NCBI GenBank assembly: GCA_963767245.1
Contig: CAVYDG010000010.1
Coordinates: forward strand, 124,001 to 188,000
From: Roseiarcus sp963767245
GTDB lineage: Bacteria > Pseudomonadota > Alphaproteobacteria > Rhizobiales > Beijerinckiaceae
Direction of reading: 5' to 3'
Length of the DNA: 64,000 bases
In this document: piece after piece, positions 1-8,221 of the stretch
Layout: each line of letters begins with the position of its first letter
How positions within the stretch are numbered: the first letter of the stretch is position 1
Translations under genes and position numbers: made by a program
Notes under the pieces: model-generated
Databases searched by the model: none
What the model saw: only the letters and a program-made list of their open reading frames with translations
Told to the model about the DNA's origin: nothing

Positions 1-20
1 GACCGGCGAGGGAGGGCGAC

Positions 21-1409
21 GTGTACGCCAACCGACCGACCGTCTTGCTTCTGCCGGCCCCGTCATTCGCCAAGCCCGATATTGTGCGCCGATTTCTCGC
101 GTTCGTGCAATGCGCAGGGCCGGAGAAGCGCGCGGAAGCGGCGAGCGCGCTCGTCCGCGCCTATCTCCATTCCGATCTCGGAGCGCCCATGCGGGCCGAA
201 GCCGAGCTCGCGATGACGTCGCTCATCGACGATCCCTCGCCCATGGTGCGTCGGGCGCTCGCCAACGCCTTGGGCGGCGCGCAGGACGCGCCCCGTCCCC
301 TGATCCTTGCGCCGGCCGCCGACCAGTCGGACGTCGCGGTCGCGGTGCTGAGCCGCTCGCCGGCGCTGACCGACGCCGACCTTGTCGACTGCGTCGCGAC
401 GGGAGACGTCTTCGCCCAGTCGGCGCTGGCGCGAAGGCCGGATCTTAAGCCAGGCGCGATCGCGGCGCTGGCCGAGATCGGCGAGCGCGATGCGCTTCTG
501 GCGCTGATCGGCAATCGCGAAGTCGCTCTTGGCGCGGGCGCGCTCAGCCGCATCTTCGCCCGTTTCGGCGCCGACGCCGAGGTGCGCGAGGCGCTCACCG
601 ACCACCCATCGCTGTCGGCGTCTTTGCGGGCGCGGGTCGTCGTCGAGACGGCGAAGGACATGAGCGTCGCGGCGGCGCAATGGCTGCCGCGCGAACGGGC
701 CGAGCGCGTCGCCCGCGAGGCGCGCGATCAGGCCATCGCATCGATCGCCTCGGCATGCGCGGCCGATGAGCGTCCGGAGCTCGTGCGCTCGCTGCGCGCT
801 TGTGGGGCGCTGACGCCGGCTTTGCTCCTGCGCTCGCTGCTCGGCGGCGAGCGGAGCCTGTGCGAAATGGCGCTGGCGGAATTGTCTGGCCTGCCCCTGT
901 CGCGCGTCGCCGCCTTCGCCCTCGCGCCGCGCGGGGAAGGTTTCGCCGCGCTTGCTCACAAGGCGGGCCTGAAGAGCCACATGCTGCCGGCCTTCGCCGC
1001 GGCGCTTGCCTCGATCAAGACTTACGCCGGCGAGGCCTATGATGGGCTCAAGTTGCCGCTGGTGCAGACGGTGATCGACGAATGCGAACGGCGCGACGAT
1101 CCGGCGCTGGCGAAGATTCTGGCGCTCCTGTGGCGCTTCGCCGCCGAGGCGGCGAGGGCGGAAGCCGCCGGCTTCGCCCGCGACGCGATCACCTCGGCTG
1201 CCCCCAGACGGCTGCCGCGCAAGCTCGACTTCTCTCCCGCCAACGACGACGCCGGCGCCCGACCAGCGCCGAGCGCGCATTTTGACCGGCCACGCCTGGG
1301 CCCGGCGCAACTCGAACTCAGCGTCACGCCCGCCGAGCCGAACGACAACCCCGCGCCGCGTATCGAACTGCCGCTCGCGCTCATCGCCGCGCTCGACGAC
1401 GCGGCTTAG
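21..1409 (+). CDS. DUF2336 domain protein
   Basis: The 462-residue product is rich in Ala, Leu, Arg and Glu and is built from helical, HEAT-like repeats; it resembles the alphaproteobacterial DUF2336 family, whose biochemical role is unknown. No signal peptide or membrane segment is visible. The GTG at 21 is preceded by GGGAGGG about 4 bases upstream, which supports this start. The last 60 residues are Pro/Asn-rich and look disordered. It is followed by a repeat and an IS remnant, so no operon partner can be named. The family call is from overall composition and recall and should be confirmed by a domain search. Confidence 0.75.
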   Translation: MYANRPTVLLLPAPSFAKPDIVRRFLAFVQCAGPEKRAEAASALVRAYLHSDLGAPMRAEAELAMTSLIDDPSPMVRRALANALGGAQDAPRPLILAPAADQSDVAVAVLSRSPALTDADLVDCVATGDVFAQSALARRPDLKPGAIAALAEIGERDALLALIGNREVALGAGALSRIFARFGADAEVREALTDHPSLSASLRARVVVETAKDMSVAAAQWLPRERAERVAREARDQAIASIASACAADERPELVRSLRACGALTPALLLRSLLGGERSLCEMALAELSGLPLSRVAAFALAPRGEGFAALAHKAGLKSHMLPAFAAALASIKTYAGEAYDGLKLPLVQTVIDECERRDDPALAKILALLWRFAAEAARAEAAGFARDAITSAAPRRLPRKLDFSPANDDAGARPAPSAHFDRPRLGPAQLELSVTPAEPNDNPAPRIELPLALIAALDDAA

Positions 1410-1426
1410 AGGGCGCTCGGGGCTCA

Positions 1427-1464
1427 CCCCTCCACCACGCCTGACGGCGTGGTTCCCCTCCCCC
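1427..1464. repeat. palindromic intergenic repeat, copy 1
   Basis: Unit of the form CCCCTCCACCACGC, short loop, GCGTGGT, then CCCTCCCCC. It lies just after the DUF2336 gene and is followed by a second C-rich hairpin (CCCCTCCCCC / GGGGAGG, 1455-1479). A second copy in inverted orientation lies at 2482-2516 on the other side of the IS remnant. Confidence 0.6.
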
Positions 1465-1509
1465 GCTTCGCAGGGGAGGAAAGGGGGGCCGCATATCCTC
1501 CCCCATGAA

Positions 1510-2466
1510 ATGGGAGTGAAGACGCATCGCCACAAGCGGAGCCTCAAGGACAAGGAATCCGTGCGCTGGGTCGATGCGGCGCAGAGCGCGGCTCAACGGC
1601 TCGCCGACGCCGCCAGCATCGTTGTTGTCGGCGACCGCGAGAATGACATCTACCAGGCCTTCATCCGAAAGCCGGGCGACGTCGATCTCATCACGCGGGC
1701 GCGCGGCGACCGCAAGTTGGCCGGAGGCGGCCTCCTGTTTGCCACAGCCGACGGTTTTCCGACGGCGCTCGAGATCGATGTGGCGGCCGCCCCACGCCAG
1801 CCGCGCGCGCCGGATGCGCGCGTTCGAACGGCCCGCGTGGCCGTTTCGTTCGGCAAGGCGACAATCGCCAGACCCAAGACCGGACAGGCCGCCGGCGATC
1901 CCGAAGCCTGCGAGATCAACGTCGTTGTGGCGCGCGAAAGGGACGTTCCTTTGGGGACCACGCCGCTGATGTGGCGGCTTTTGACGACCTTGCCGGTTGA
2001 GACCGCCGAGGACGCTCGGGAAATCATTCGCCTCTATCGTCTGCGCTGGCGCATCGAAGAGGTCTTCCGCGTGCTTAAACGCGACGGCTTGGCTCTGGAA
2101 GAGACGCAGGTCGAGAGCGCGCGGCGCCTGTTCAACCTCGCTGCCCTCGCCGTGGTCGCAGCGGCGCGAATCCTTCAACTCACCGACGCCCGGGACGCGG
2201 GCTCCCGCCCCGCAACCGACGTGATCGACGAAAGCGCGGTCGAAGCCGCCGCCGCCATCGGCGGCGCCTTGGAAGGAAAAACAATGCGGCAGAAGAACCC
2301 ACACCCGCGCGGCTCCCTCTCTTGGCTCGCATGGATCACCGCCCGCCTCGGCGGCTGGAACGCCTATTACAAGCCGCCCGGACCCAAAACCATGGCCGAT
2401 GGTTGGCGTCGCCTCGCCGCCATGCTCGACGGTTATGCAATCGCCCACGGCAAATCGCTTGTGTGA
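1510..2466 (+). pseudogene. IS4-family transposase, N-terminally truncated
   Basis: The readable protein (about 318 residues from the ATG at 1510) contains the second catalytic Asp region (VVVGDRENDIYQAF) and the Y-R-W-E box (YRLRWRIEEVFRVLKRDG) of DDE transposases of the IS4/Tn5 type. IS4 transposases are usually 400-470 residues, and the first catalytic Asp expected upstream is missing, so the enzyme should be inactive. The frame is open further upstream, into the host repeat, but that part does not look like transposase. Confidence 0.8.
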
Positions 2467-2474
2467 ATCCGTAG
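1515..2474 (+). mobile_element. IS4-family remnant flanked by 10-bp direct repeats
   Basis: The 960-base segment is bracketed by exact direct repeats ATGAAATGGG at 1505-1514 and 2475-2484. IS4-family elements make target duplications of about this size, so I read these as the duplication. The ends do not show a clear terminal inverted repeat, and the transposase lacks its N-terminal third, so the element has probably lost internal sequence near its left end. Confidence 0.65.
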
Positions 2475-2481
2475 ATGAAAT

Positions 2482-2516
2482 GGGGGAGGATACCACGCGA
2501 AGCGTGGTGGAAGGGG
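2482..2516. repeat. palindromic intergenic repeat, copy 2 (inverted)
   Basis: Reads GGGGGAGG, then ACCACGC-GAA-GCGTGGT, then GGAAGGGG, the inverse of the unit at 1427-1464 (CCCCTCC, ACCACGC, GCGTGGT, CCTCCCCC). The two copies lie on either side of the IS4 remnant. Confidence 0.6.
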
Positions 2517-2530
2517 CGCGCGGCGGGCCG

Positions 2531-3208
2531 CTACCCGACCGGCGCTTCGCTGGCCGGCTCGCTCACCGCCTGGCGCGCCTGGGCCATTGCCCGCACCAGC
2601 ACGGAGGGCTCCTGCGCTCCGGGAACGCCGAGGCGGCCGGCGAAAATGAAAAACGGCACGCCGCTGACCCCGAGCGCCTGCGCCTGGGCGATCTCCTCCC
2701 GCACCAGGTCGGCGTCGGCGCCGTCCGCGAGGAGCTTTTCGACCAGCGTCGCATCGAGACCGCATTCCTGTGCGATTTCGATCAGGACGGGGCGGTCGCC
2801 GATGTCGCGGCCCTCGACGAAATAGGCCTTGAACAGGCGGTCGACGACTTGTCCCTGGACGCCCGCCGCGTTGGCCCAGCGGATGAGCCGATGAGCGTCG
2901 AGCGTATTGGGAGCGCACTTGATCTTGTCGAAGGCGAACGGAAGGCCGACTTCCGCGCCGGGAGGGACGAGATTGTCGTGCACCGTCTGAAGCCTGCCGC
3001 TCTTGCCGAATTTCTTCTCCATGTACTCGGCGCGGTCGAGACCGCCCGCCGGGATCGTCGGGTCGAGCTGGTAGGGACGCCAGCGGAGGGCGACCGGTTG
3101 CGGCGCTTCCTTGAGCGCCGTCTCGAGGCGCTTCTCGCCGAGATAGCACCAGGGACATACGACATCGCTCACGACGTCGATGGTCAGGACTTCATCCGTT
3201 TCGCTCAT
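2531..3208 (-). CDS. DsbA-family oxidoreductase (FrnE-like)
   Basis: The 225-residue protein has a thioredoxin fold with the redox motif CPWC at residues 18-21 and a GVSGVPFF cis-Pro loop near residue 185, separated by the all-helical insert typical of the DsbA/FrnE/2-hydroxychromene-2-carboxylate isomerase group. There is no signal peptide, so it is expected to be cytoplasmic. FrnE proteins are thiol-disulfide oxidoreductases linked to oxidative stress. Its ATG overlaps the stop of the upstream gene (3205) by four bases, suggesting translational coupling. Physiological substrate unknown. Confidence 0.88.
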   Translation of the reverse strand: MSETDEVLTIDVVSDVVCPWCYLGEKRLETALKEAPQPVALRWRPYQLDPTIPAGGLDRAEYMEKKFGKSGRLQTVHDNLVPPGAEVGLPFAFDKIKCAPNTLDAHRLIRWANAAGVQGQVVDRLFKAYFVEGRDIGDRPVLIEIAQECGLDATLVEKLLADGADADLVREEIAQAQALGVSGVPFFIFAGRLGVPGAQEPSVLVRAMAQARQAVSEPASEAPVG

Positions 3209-3534
3209 GCCGCTCTACCGCCTCCGTCGCCGTTCGCCGTGAGCCGGTCCATCAGCGGCGCGCCATCGAAGGGAACAGGCTTGTCGATGACCTTGGTTTC
3301 AATCCCGGTGAAGTAGCGGTCAAGCACGGTGGCGCGTTCATGCCGGAGCGGCGTTGGGCAATAGCAGGTCTCCGTCCAGCTCACCACGCCGTCGGGCGCG
3401 ACGCGCGCACGCTGCATGGCGGCGACGATCTCGGCGCCATCGGGGCGTTGCGCGGCGATACTGCCGTCGCTGAGGCGCGTATGGAATTCGAGCGCGCGAT
3501 CGGGGATCAACTTGGCTGACACGGCGTAAAGCAT
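3205..3534 (-). CDS. hypothetical protein (109 residues)
   Basis: I do not recognise this family. The product contains two Cys in a TETCYCP motif, is soluble, and overlaps the FrnE-like gene by four bases. An earlier start at 3636 is open, but that extra stretch is made of a dispersed repeat containing GGCTTGATCCGGGG, so I chose the ATG at 3534. The coupling to frnE-like suggests a related redox role, which is only inference. Confidence 0.6.
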   Translation of the reverse strand: MLYAVSAKLIPDRALEFHTRLSDGSIAAQRPDGAEIVAAMQRARVAPDGVVSWTETCYCPTPLRHERATVLDRYFTGIETKVIDKPVPFDGAPLMDRLTANGDGGGRAA

Positions 3535-3547
3535 CGCATACGTCCAC

Positions 3548-3600
3548 TCGTCATGCCTGTGCCGGGGCTTGATCCGGGGATCCCGGCGGGCATCCAATCG
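3548..3600. repeat. dispersed palindromic repeat (GGGGCTTGATCCGGGG type)
   Basis: The stretch TCGTCATGCC...GGGGCTTGATCCGGGG...GGGCATCCA resembles short interspersed palindromic repeats that are common between genes in alphaproteobacteria. It falls between the 109-residue gene and the binding-protein gene. Only one copy is visible in this window, so the assignment rests on recall. Confidence 0.45.
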
Positions 3601-3672
3601 CTCGCGATAGATGGCGTCGCGATAACGCAAAGGCAAGCCTCACCATAGGAGCCCGCGAACGCCGGACGCCCC

Positions 3673-5484
3673 TCAGTTCTCGCGCCGCCACCAGGTCGAA
3701 AGCTCGACGCCGAACAGGGGCGTTTGTTCCGGCCGGCCGAGCTTGGCCGAATAGGCGATCCATTGCTCCGGCGCGTAATAGAGCGGCGCGATATAGAAGC
3801 CGGAGATGAGCAGCCGATCGAGCGCGCGCACCGCCGCGACGAAGTCCTCGTTGCTCTCGGCGGCGAGGATCGCCGCGATCATCGCGTCGATCGCCGGCGA
3901 GGCGACGCCGGAGATATTATAGGCGCCGGGGGCGTTGGCGGCGGCCGAGCTCCAGCGCCCGCGCTGCTCGTTGCCCGGCGACGGCGAGGCGACCCACGTC
4001 CCGATCATCACGTCGAAGTCGAAGTTGGTGCGCCGGCGCTGGAATTGCACCTCGTCGACCAGCCGCACGTTGGCGGCGACGCCGATCCGCGCGAGATTGC
4101 GCGAATAGGCAAGCGCGAGACGCTCCTCGTCGCGGTTCTTGACCATGATCTCGAAGGCGAGCGGCGCGCCTTGCGCGTCGACCAGACGGCCGTCGCGGAG
4201 CGCGTAACCGGCGCGCTCGAGTTCGTCGATGGCGCGGCGCGCGATCGAGCGGTCGCTCCCGCTGCCGTCGGAAACCGGGGCGCGCCAGCCGCCCCCCATC
4301 ACGTCGTCGCGCACTGCGCCCGGAAAGCGCGCGAGCAGCTCGCGCTCGCGCGCGGAAGCCGCGCGGCCGATCGACGACAGCTCGCTGTCGTCGAAGAACC
4401 CTTCGGAACGCTTGTACGCGCCGCCGAACAGATTGGCGTTGATCCACTCGAAGTCGAACATCGACGCCAGCGCCTCGCGCACGCGGACATCGGCGAACGG
4501 CGCCCGGCGCAGGTTGAAGGCGAAGCCGGAGACGCCCTTCGGCAGCCCGCTCGGAATCGCGACCGTGACGATCCGCCCGTCCCTGGCGGCGGGAAAGTCA
4601 TAACCAGTCCGCCAGCGGTTGGTGTCGTCCTCGACCCGATAGTCGATCAGCCCGGCCTTGAACGCCTCGAACATCGCAGTCGCGTCGCGGTAATAGTCGA
4701 TCCGGATGACATCGAAATTGTACAAGCCACGCGAGATCGGCAGGTCCTTCGCCCAATAGTTGGGGTCGCGCTCGAGCACCAGGCGCTCACCTGGCTTGAC
4801 CTCCGCCACACGATAGGGGCCTGAGCCGACTGGAATTTGCAGCGTCTGGTCCTCGAAATGCTCCGCGTCGGTATGGGCGCGCGACAGCACCGGCATGATT
4901 GCGAGGGTCAGCGGCAGCTCGCGGTCGTTGGCGCCTGACAAATCGAAGCGCACCGTCCATGGGTCGTGCGCCTCGGCGGCTTTGACCAGTCCGAACGCGG
5001 CGCGCTGCTGCGGCCGCCCTTTGGCCTTGAGCAGATTGAAGGTGAAGAGGACGTCGTCCGAGGTGATCGGCGTTCCATCCGAGAATTGGGCGGCCGTGTC
5101 GAGGTGAAAGATCACCTGGCTCCGCGCCTCGTCGGTTTCGATGCTTTTCGCGATCAGGCCGTAGAGGGTGAACGGCTCGTCGGCCGAACGCACCATGAGC
5201 GATTGATATACGTTGCCGATGAGGCCCTGCGCGGTAGATAAGGCCTTGACATTATAGGGATTAAGGCTGTCGAAGGCGCCAAGATAAGCGAGGTCGAGCC
5301 GGCCTCCCTTGGGCGCCTCCGGATTGACGTAAGGCAGGTGATCGAAGCCGGGCTTGAGCGCCGGCTCGCCGTGCATCGCGATCGCGCCCATCGGCGGGCC
5401 GGCGACGGCCGCGGGCGCCGGCGCCGCGCCCAAGGCGACACCGAGCGCGGCACAAAGGGCGGAGCGAATCGTGCGGGCGATCAT
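3673..5484 (-). CDS. ABC transporter substrate-binding protein, family 5 (YejA-like)
   Basis: The 603-residue product starts with a signal peptide (MIARTIRSALCAALGVALG, cleavage near AVA) and continues with the HGEPALKPGFDHLPYVNPEAP and FDSLNPYN motifs of YejA-type peptide/microcin C binding proteins, so it should capture peptides or similar ligands in the periplasm. An earlier start (5613) would precede the signal peptide and was rejected. YejA genes normally sit with yejB, yejE and yejF; none is present here, and the downstream neighbours are unrelated, so the permease must be elsewhere or the protein is an orphan. Confidence 0.9.
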   Translation of the reverse strand: MIARTIRSALCAALGVALGAAPAPAAVAGPPMGAIAMHGEPALKPGFDHLPYVNPEAPKGGRLDLAYLGAFDSLNPYNVKALSTAQGLIGNVYQSLMVRSADEPFTLYGLIAKSIETDEARSQVIFHLDTAAQFSDGTPITSDDVLFTFNLLKAKGRPQQRAAFGLVKAAEAHDPWTVRFDLSGANDRELPLTLAIMPVLSRAHTDAEHFEDQTLQIPVGSGPYRVAEVKPGERLVLERDPNYWAKDLPISRGLYNFDVIRIDYYRDATAMFEAFKAGLIDYRVEDDTNRWRTGYDFPAARDGRIVTVAIPSGLPKGVSGFAFNLRRAPFADVRVREALASMFDFEWINANLFGGAYKRSEGFFDDSELSSIGRAASARERELLARFPGAVRDDVMGGGWRAPVSDGSGSDRSIARRAIDELERAGYALRDGRLVDAQGAPLAFEIMVKNRDEERLALAYSRNLARIGVAANVRLVDEVQFQRRRTNFDFDVMIGTWVASPSPGNEQRGRWSSAAANAPGAYNISGVASPAIDAMIAAILAAESNEDFVAAVRALDRLLISGFYIAPLYYAPEQWIAYSAKLGRPEQTPLFGVELSTWWRREN

Positions 5485-5749
5485 GGCCGCAATTCTATCA
5501 TCGGCGGGCAGCTTGATCGCAACTCGGGCGTCTTTTGTCCGAGCGCCCGGCCGCGGCGACGAAATTGTTATTGGAATGTCGCGTCGAATATGGAAAGAGG
5601 GCGCGCCGAACAAAGCGGCGCGTCCCAGGCGCCTCGCGTCACAATGTCGCCCGATGAGTTGCGGATGTCGATCCCAGGCGGAAGTTGACGCTGATCGGGC
5701 GCAAGTCGAAGCGCCGCAAGATTCCGGTTACGGTTCGAAAGGACGATGG

Positions 5750-6523
5750 ATGAGATTTCAAGTTATGCGCTCGGGCGCCGCGGCGCTCGCATTGAGCCTC
5801 GCGCTCGGAGCCGGCGCGGCGGTTGCGCAAACGCAGCCGGCGAAGCCTCCGGCTCCGGGCGTGCAGGCGGCGCCTGGCCAGCCGCAGCAACCTCCCCCGC
5901 CCTCAAAGGTCGACCTTGTGTCGCCCGAGCCGCAATGGGCCAAATTTTGCGCCAAGGAGCCGAACTCCGGCAAGGACGCCTGCGCCACCATGCGCGACTT
6001 CTCGACCTCGGCCGATCAGCCGCCGATGATCAGCGTCAATGTCTTCGAACTGGTCGGGGACGAGAAACGCAAGCTTAGGCTTCTGATGCTGCCGATCGGC
6101 ATGATGCTGAAGCCGGGCTTCCGGGTCGTCATCGACAAGGGGGAGCCGATCGAGGGCAGGTACGACATGTGCTTCCAGAACGCCTGCTCAGCGGAAATCG
6201 AGATCAGCCCCAAGACGCTCGAAGCCCTGAAGAAGGGGACGACGATGAGCGTCGTCATGCGCGTTCCCGGCGGCGACGTTTCAGGGCATGAATTGACGTT
6301 CAACCTGCCGCTGAAAGACCTGGGTACGGCGTTCGACGGCAAGCCGACCGATCCGAAAGTTTTGGAACAGCAGCGCCAGGAGTTGCAGCAGCAGCTGCAG
6401 AAGAAGGCGGAAGAGCAGCGCAAGACGTTGGAGCAACAGCAGGGCGCGGCCGCCCCGGCGGCGAATGCGGCTCCGCCCCCTGCCGCGCCCGCGGCGACGG
6501 CCCCCGCCGCGCCAGCGAAGTAG
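5750..6523 (+). CDS. IalB-family (invasion-associated locus B) protein
   Basis: A 257-residue secreted protein. A signal peptide (residues 1-26, ending AVAQ) is followed by a Pro-rich linker, then the IalB-like domain with paired Cys (KFC, DAC, MCFQNAC), then a Gln/Glu coiled coil (QQRQELQQQLQKKAEEQRK) and an Ala/Pro-rich tail. IalB proteins are periplasmic, originally described in Bartonella, and common in free-living Rhizobiales; their function outside pathogens is unclear. Divergently transcribed from the binding protein across a 265-bp gap that must hold both promoters. The ATG at 5750 puts the signal peptide at the N-terminus. Confidence 0.85.
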   Translation: MRFQVMRSGAAALALSLALGAGAAVAQTQPAKPPAPGVQAAPGQPQQPPPPSKVDLVSPEPQWAKFCAKEPNSGKDACATMRDFSTSADQPPMISVNVFELVGDEKRKLRLLMLPIGMMLKPGFRVVIDKGEPIEGRYDMCFQNACSAEIEISPKTLEALKKGTTMSVVMRVPGGDVSGHELTFNLPLKDLGTAFDGKPTDPKVLEQQRQELQQQLQKKAEEQRKTLEQQQGAAAPAANAAPPPAAPAATAPAAPAK

Positions 6524-6576
6524 ACCGCCCGTCGCGACGCTCCTGCGACCGAGCGGGGAGGCGTCGCGACGAGGTT

Positions 6577-6909
6577 TCAGCTCAGGCGCGATCGCTCGCG
6601 GACGCAGTAACGTCCGTCCTCGGTCCGTTCGAACGCCTCTTTGACCTGCGGGTGGCGGACCGGCTCTCCCGACTCGTCCGACATCAGGTTCTGCTCGGAG
6701 ACGTAGGCGACATACTGGCTGTCCGCGTTTTCGGCATAGAGGTGATAGAACGGCTGCTCCTTGGCCGGGCGAACGTCGGCAGGGATTGAACTCCACCATT
6801 CCTCGGTATTGGAGAAAATCGGGTCGACGTCGAAGATCACACCACGGAACGGGTAGAACCGGTGCTTGACGACCTGTCCGATCCCAAATTTCGCGTTGCG
6901 ACTTTCCAT
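6577..6909 (-). CDS. hspQ: heat shock protein HspQ
   Basis: The 110-residue product matches HspQ/YccV: KFGIGQVVKHRFYPFRGVIF at the N-terminus, WWSSIP, and FYHLYAE...YVAYVSEQNL in the core. HspQ proteins are small heat-shock-induced factors that affect Lon substrate choice and DnaA stability in enterobacteria; in alphaproteobacteria the role is inferred. The length is normal for the family. Single gene, convergent with the IalB gene. Confidence 0.93.
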   Translation of the reverse strand: MESRNAKFGIGQVVKHRFYPFRGVIFDVDPIFSNTEEWWSSIPADVRPAKEQPFYHLYAENADSQYVAYVSEQNLMSDESGEPVRHPQVKEAFERTEDGRYCVRERSRLS

Positions 6910-7082
6910 AGCCTCAAGGCTCCTTTGCCGTCATCCGCCCGTTATAACGCATCGCGTCGAAACAGGAACCGGGACGCCGCTCAAATTGCGCGATTCTGCG
7001 GGGATCTTGCGACCCCAAACCGCGGCACTTCCAAAAGCAAGAAGTGGGCCGAAAGCGGAGGCGCGACCCGCAGCGAGTCGGT

Positions 7083-8126
7083 TCAAAACCGATAGAGCGC
7101 CGCGTAGTCGTCGTCCTTCGCCGCCACCTGGCGGGCGAGATCGACGATCACGCGCGCCTGCTTCCAGGTCGCGTCGTCCTGCATCTTGCCGTCGATCATC
7201 ACCGCGCCCGACCCGTCCGGCATGGCCGCCAGAATCTTGCGCGCGAAGGCGACTTCCTCCGGATCCGGCGAGAATACCTTCTTTGCGATCACGATCTGGC
7301 TCGGGTGCAGGGTCCAGGCGCCGGCGCAGCCGAGCAGGAAAGCGTTGCGGAACTGGGCTTCGCAAGCGGCGGGGTCGGAGAAATCGCCAAACGGGCCATA
7401 GAACGGCTTGATGCCGTTGGCCGCGCAGGCGTCGACCATGCGCGCGATGGTGTAATGCCACGGATCTTGCTGGAAGCTCATCCGTTCAGCACCGGGTTCG
7501 ACCGCGTCGGCAAGCACCCGATAGCCGGGATGGCCGCCGCCGACGCGGGTCGTCTTCATCGCCCTTGAGGCGGCGAGGTCGGCCGGGCCGAGGCTCATCC
7601 CATGCATGCGGGGCGAAGCGGCGGCGATCGCCTCAACGTTGTTGACGCCCTGCGCGGTTTCGAGAATTGCGTGGACAAGAATGGGCCGCTTGACGCCGTA
7701 GCGCGCCTCGAGCAGGGCCAGATATTGGTCGATGAAATGAATGTCCCAGTCGCCCTCGATCTTCGGCGCCATCACGACGTCGAGCCGGTCGCCGATCTCG
7801 CCCACGAGCCGGGTCATATCGTCGATGAACCACGGCGAATTGAGCGCGTTGACGCGCGCCCATAGAGCTGTCGAACCGAAATCGGTCGCTTTCGCCATCG
7901 CGATCAGGCCTTCCCGCGCGGCCTCTTTCGATTCGACCGGAATCGCGTCCTCGAGGTTGCCGAGAACCACGTCGACCTGGCCGACCAGCTCAGGCGTCTT
8001 CGCCCGCACCTTCTCGTTGTGCGGCGGCACGAAATGGATCATGCGCTCGAGCTTCGACGGCAATTCGAGCAGCGGGCGCGGCGCCCCGATCGCGAGCGGA
8101 TCGAAATATCTGCGCGGGGCTTTCAT
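7083..8126 (-). CDS. HpcH/HpaI aldolase/citrate lyase family enzyme (malyl-CoA lyase-like)
   Basis: 347 residues forming a CitE-type TIM barrel. Visible landmarks are NLEDAIP (acidic metal/CoA region), PKIEGDWDI, the HAILETAQGV strand with the metal-binding Glu, GPADLAASR, and WTLHPSQI, as in malyl-CoA and beta-methylmalyl-CoA lyases. The expected reaction is reversible cleavage of an L-malyl-CoA-type thioester to glyoxylate and an acyl-CoA, used in the serine or ethylmalonyl-CoA cycles. Substrate is not fixed by sequence alone. I chose the ATG at 8126 because the 33 residues ahead of it look non-coding. A second CitE-like gene lies at 45.6 kb. Confidence 0.85.
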   Translation of the reverse strand: MKAPRRYFDPLAIGAPRPLLELPSKLERMIHFVPPHNEKVRAKTPELVGQVDVVLGNLEDAIPVESKEAAREGLIAMAKATDFGSTALWARVNALNSPWFIDDMTRLVGEIGDRLDVVMAPKIEGDWDIHFIDQYLALLEARYGVKRPILVHAILETAQGVNNVEAIAAASPRMHGMSLGPADLAASRAMKTTRVGGGHPGYRVLADAVEPGAERMSFQQDPWHYTIARMVDACAANGIKPFYGPFGDFSDPAACEAQFRNAFLLGCAGAWTLHPSQIVIAKKVFSPDPEEVAFARKILAAMPDGSGAVMIDGKMQDDATWKQARVIVDLARQVAAKDDDYAALYRF

Positions 8127-8221
8127 CGCAGCGCGGCCTTCATGCTGACGGCGTAATCTGGCAGGGCTTAGGGCGATTTCGTCCCTGCCGCAATTCGACG
8201 GTCGAATGAGGGCCGGCCAGT

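Larger units (their letters stand above)
1494..2492. repeat. hairpin TATCCTCCCCCAT, split by IS insertion
   Basis: TATCCTCCCCCAT (1494-1506) and its exact complement ATGGGGGAGGATA (2480-2492) would form a 13-bp stem with a GAA loop if the 960 bases between the two ATGAAATGGG copies were removed together with one copy. The hairpin is thus the pre-insertion target. Confidence 0.75.

Noticed and set aside
3535..3636. N-terminal extension of the 109-residue protein
   Set aside because: Encoded by a dispersed palindromic repeat, so not likely part of the protein.
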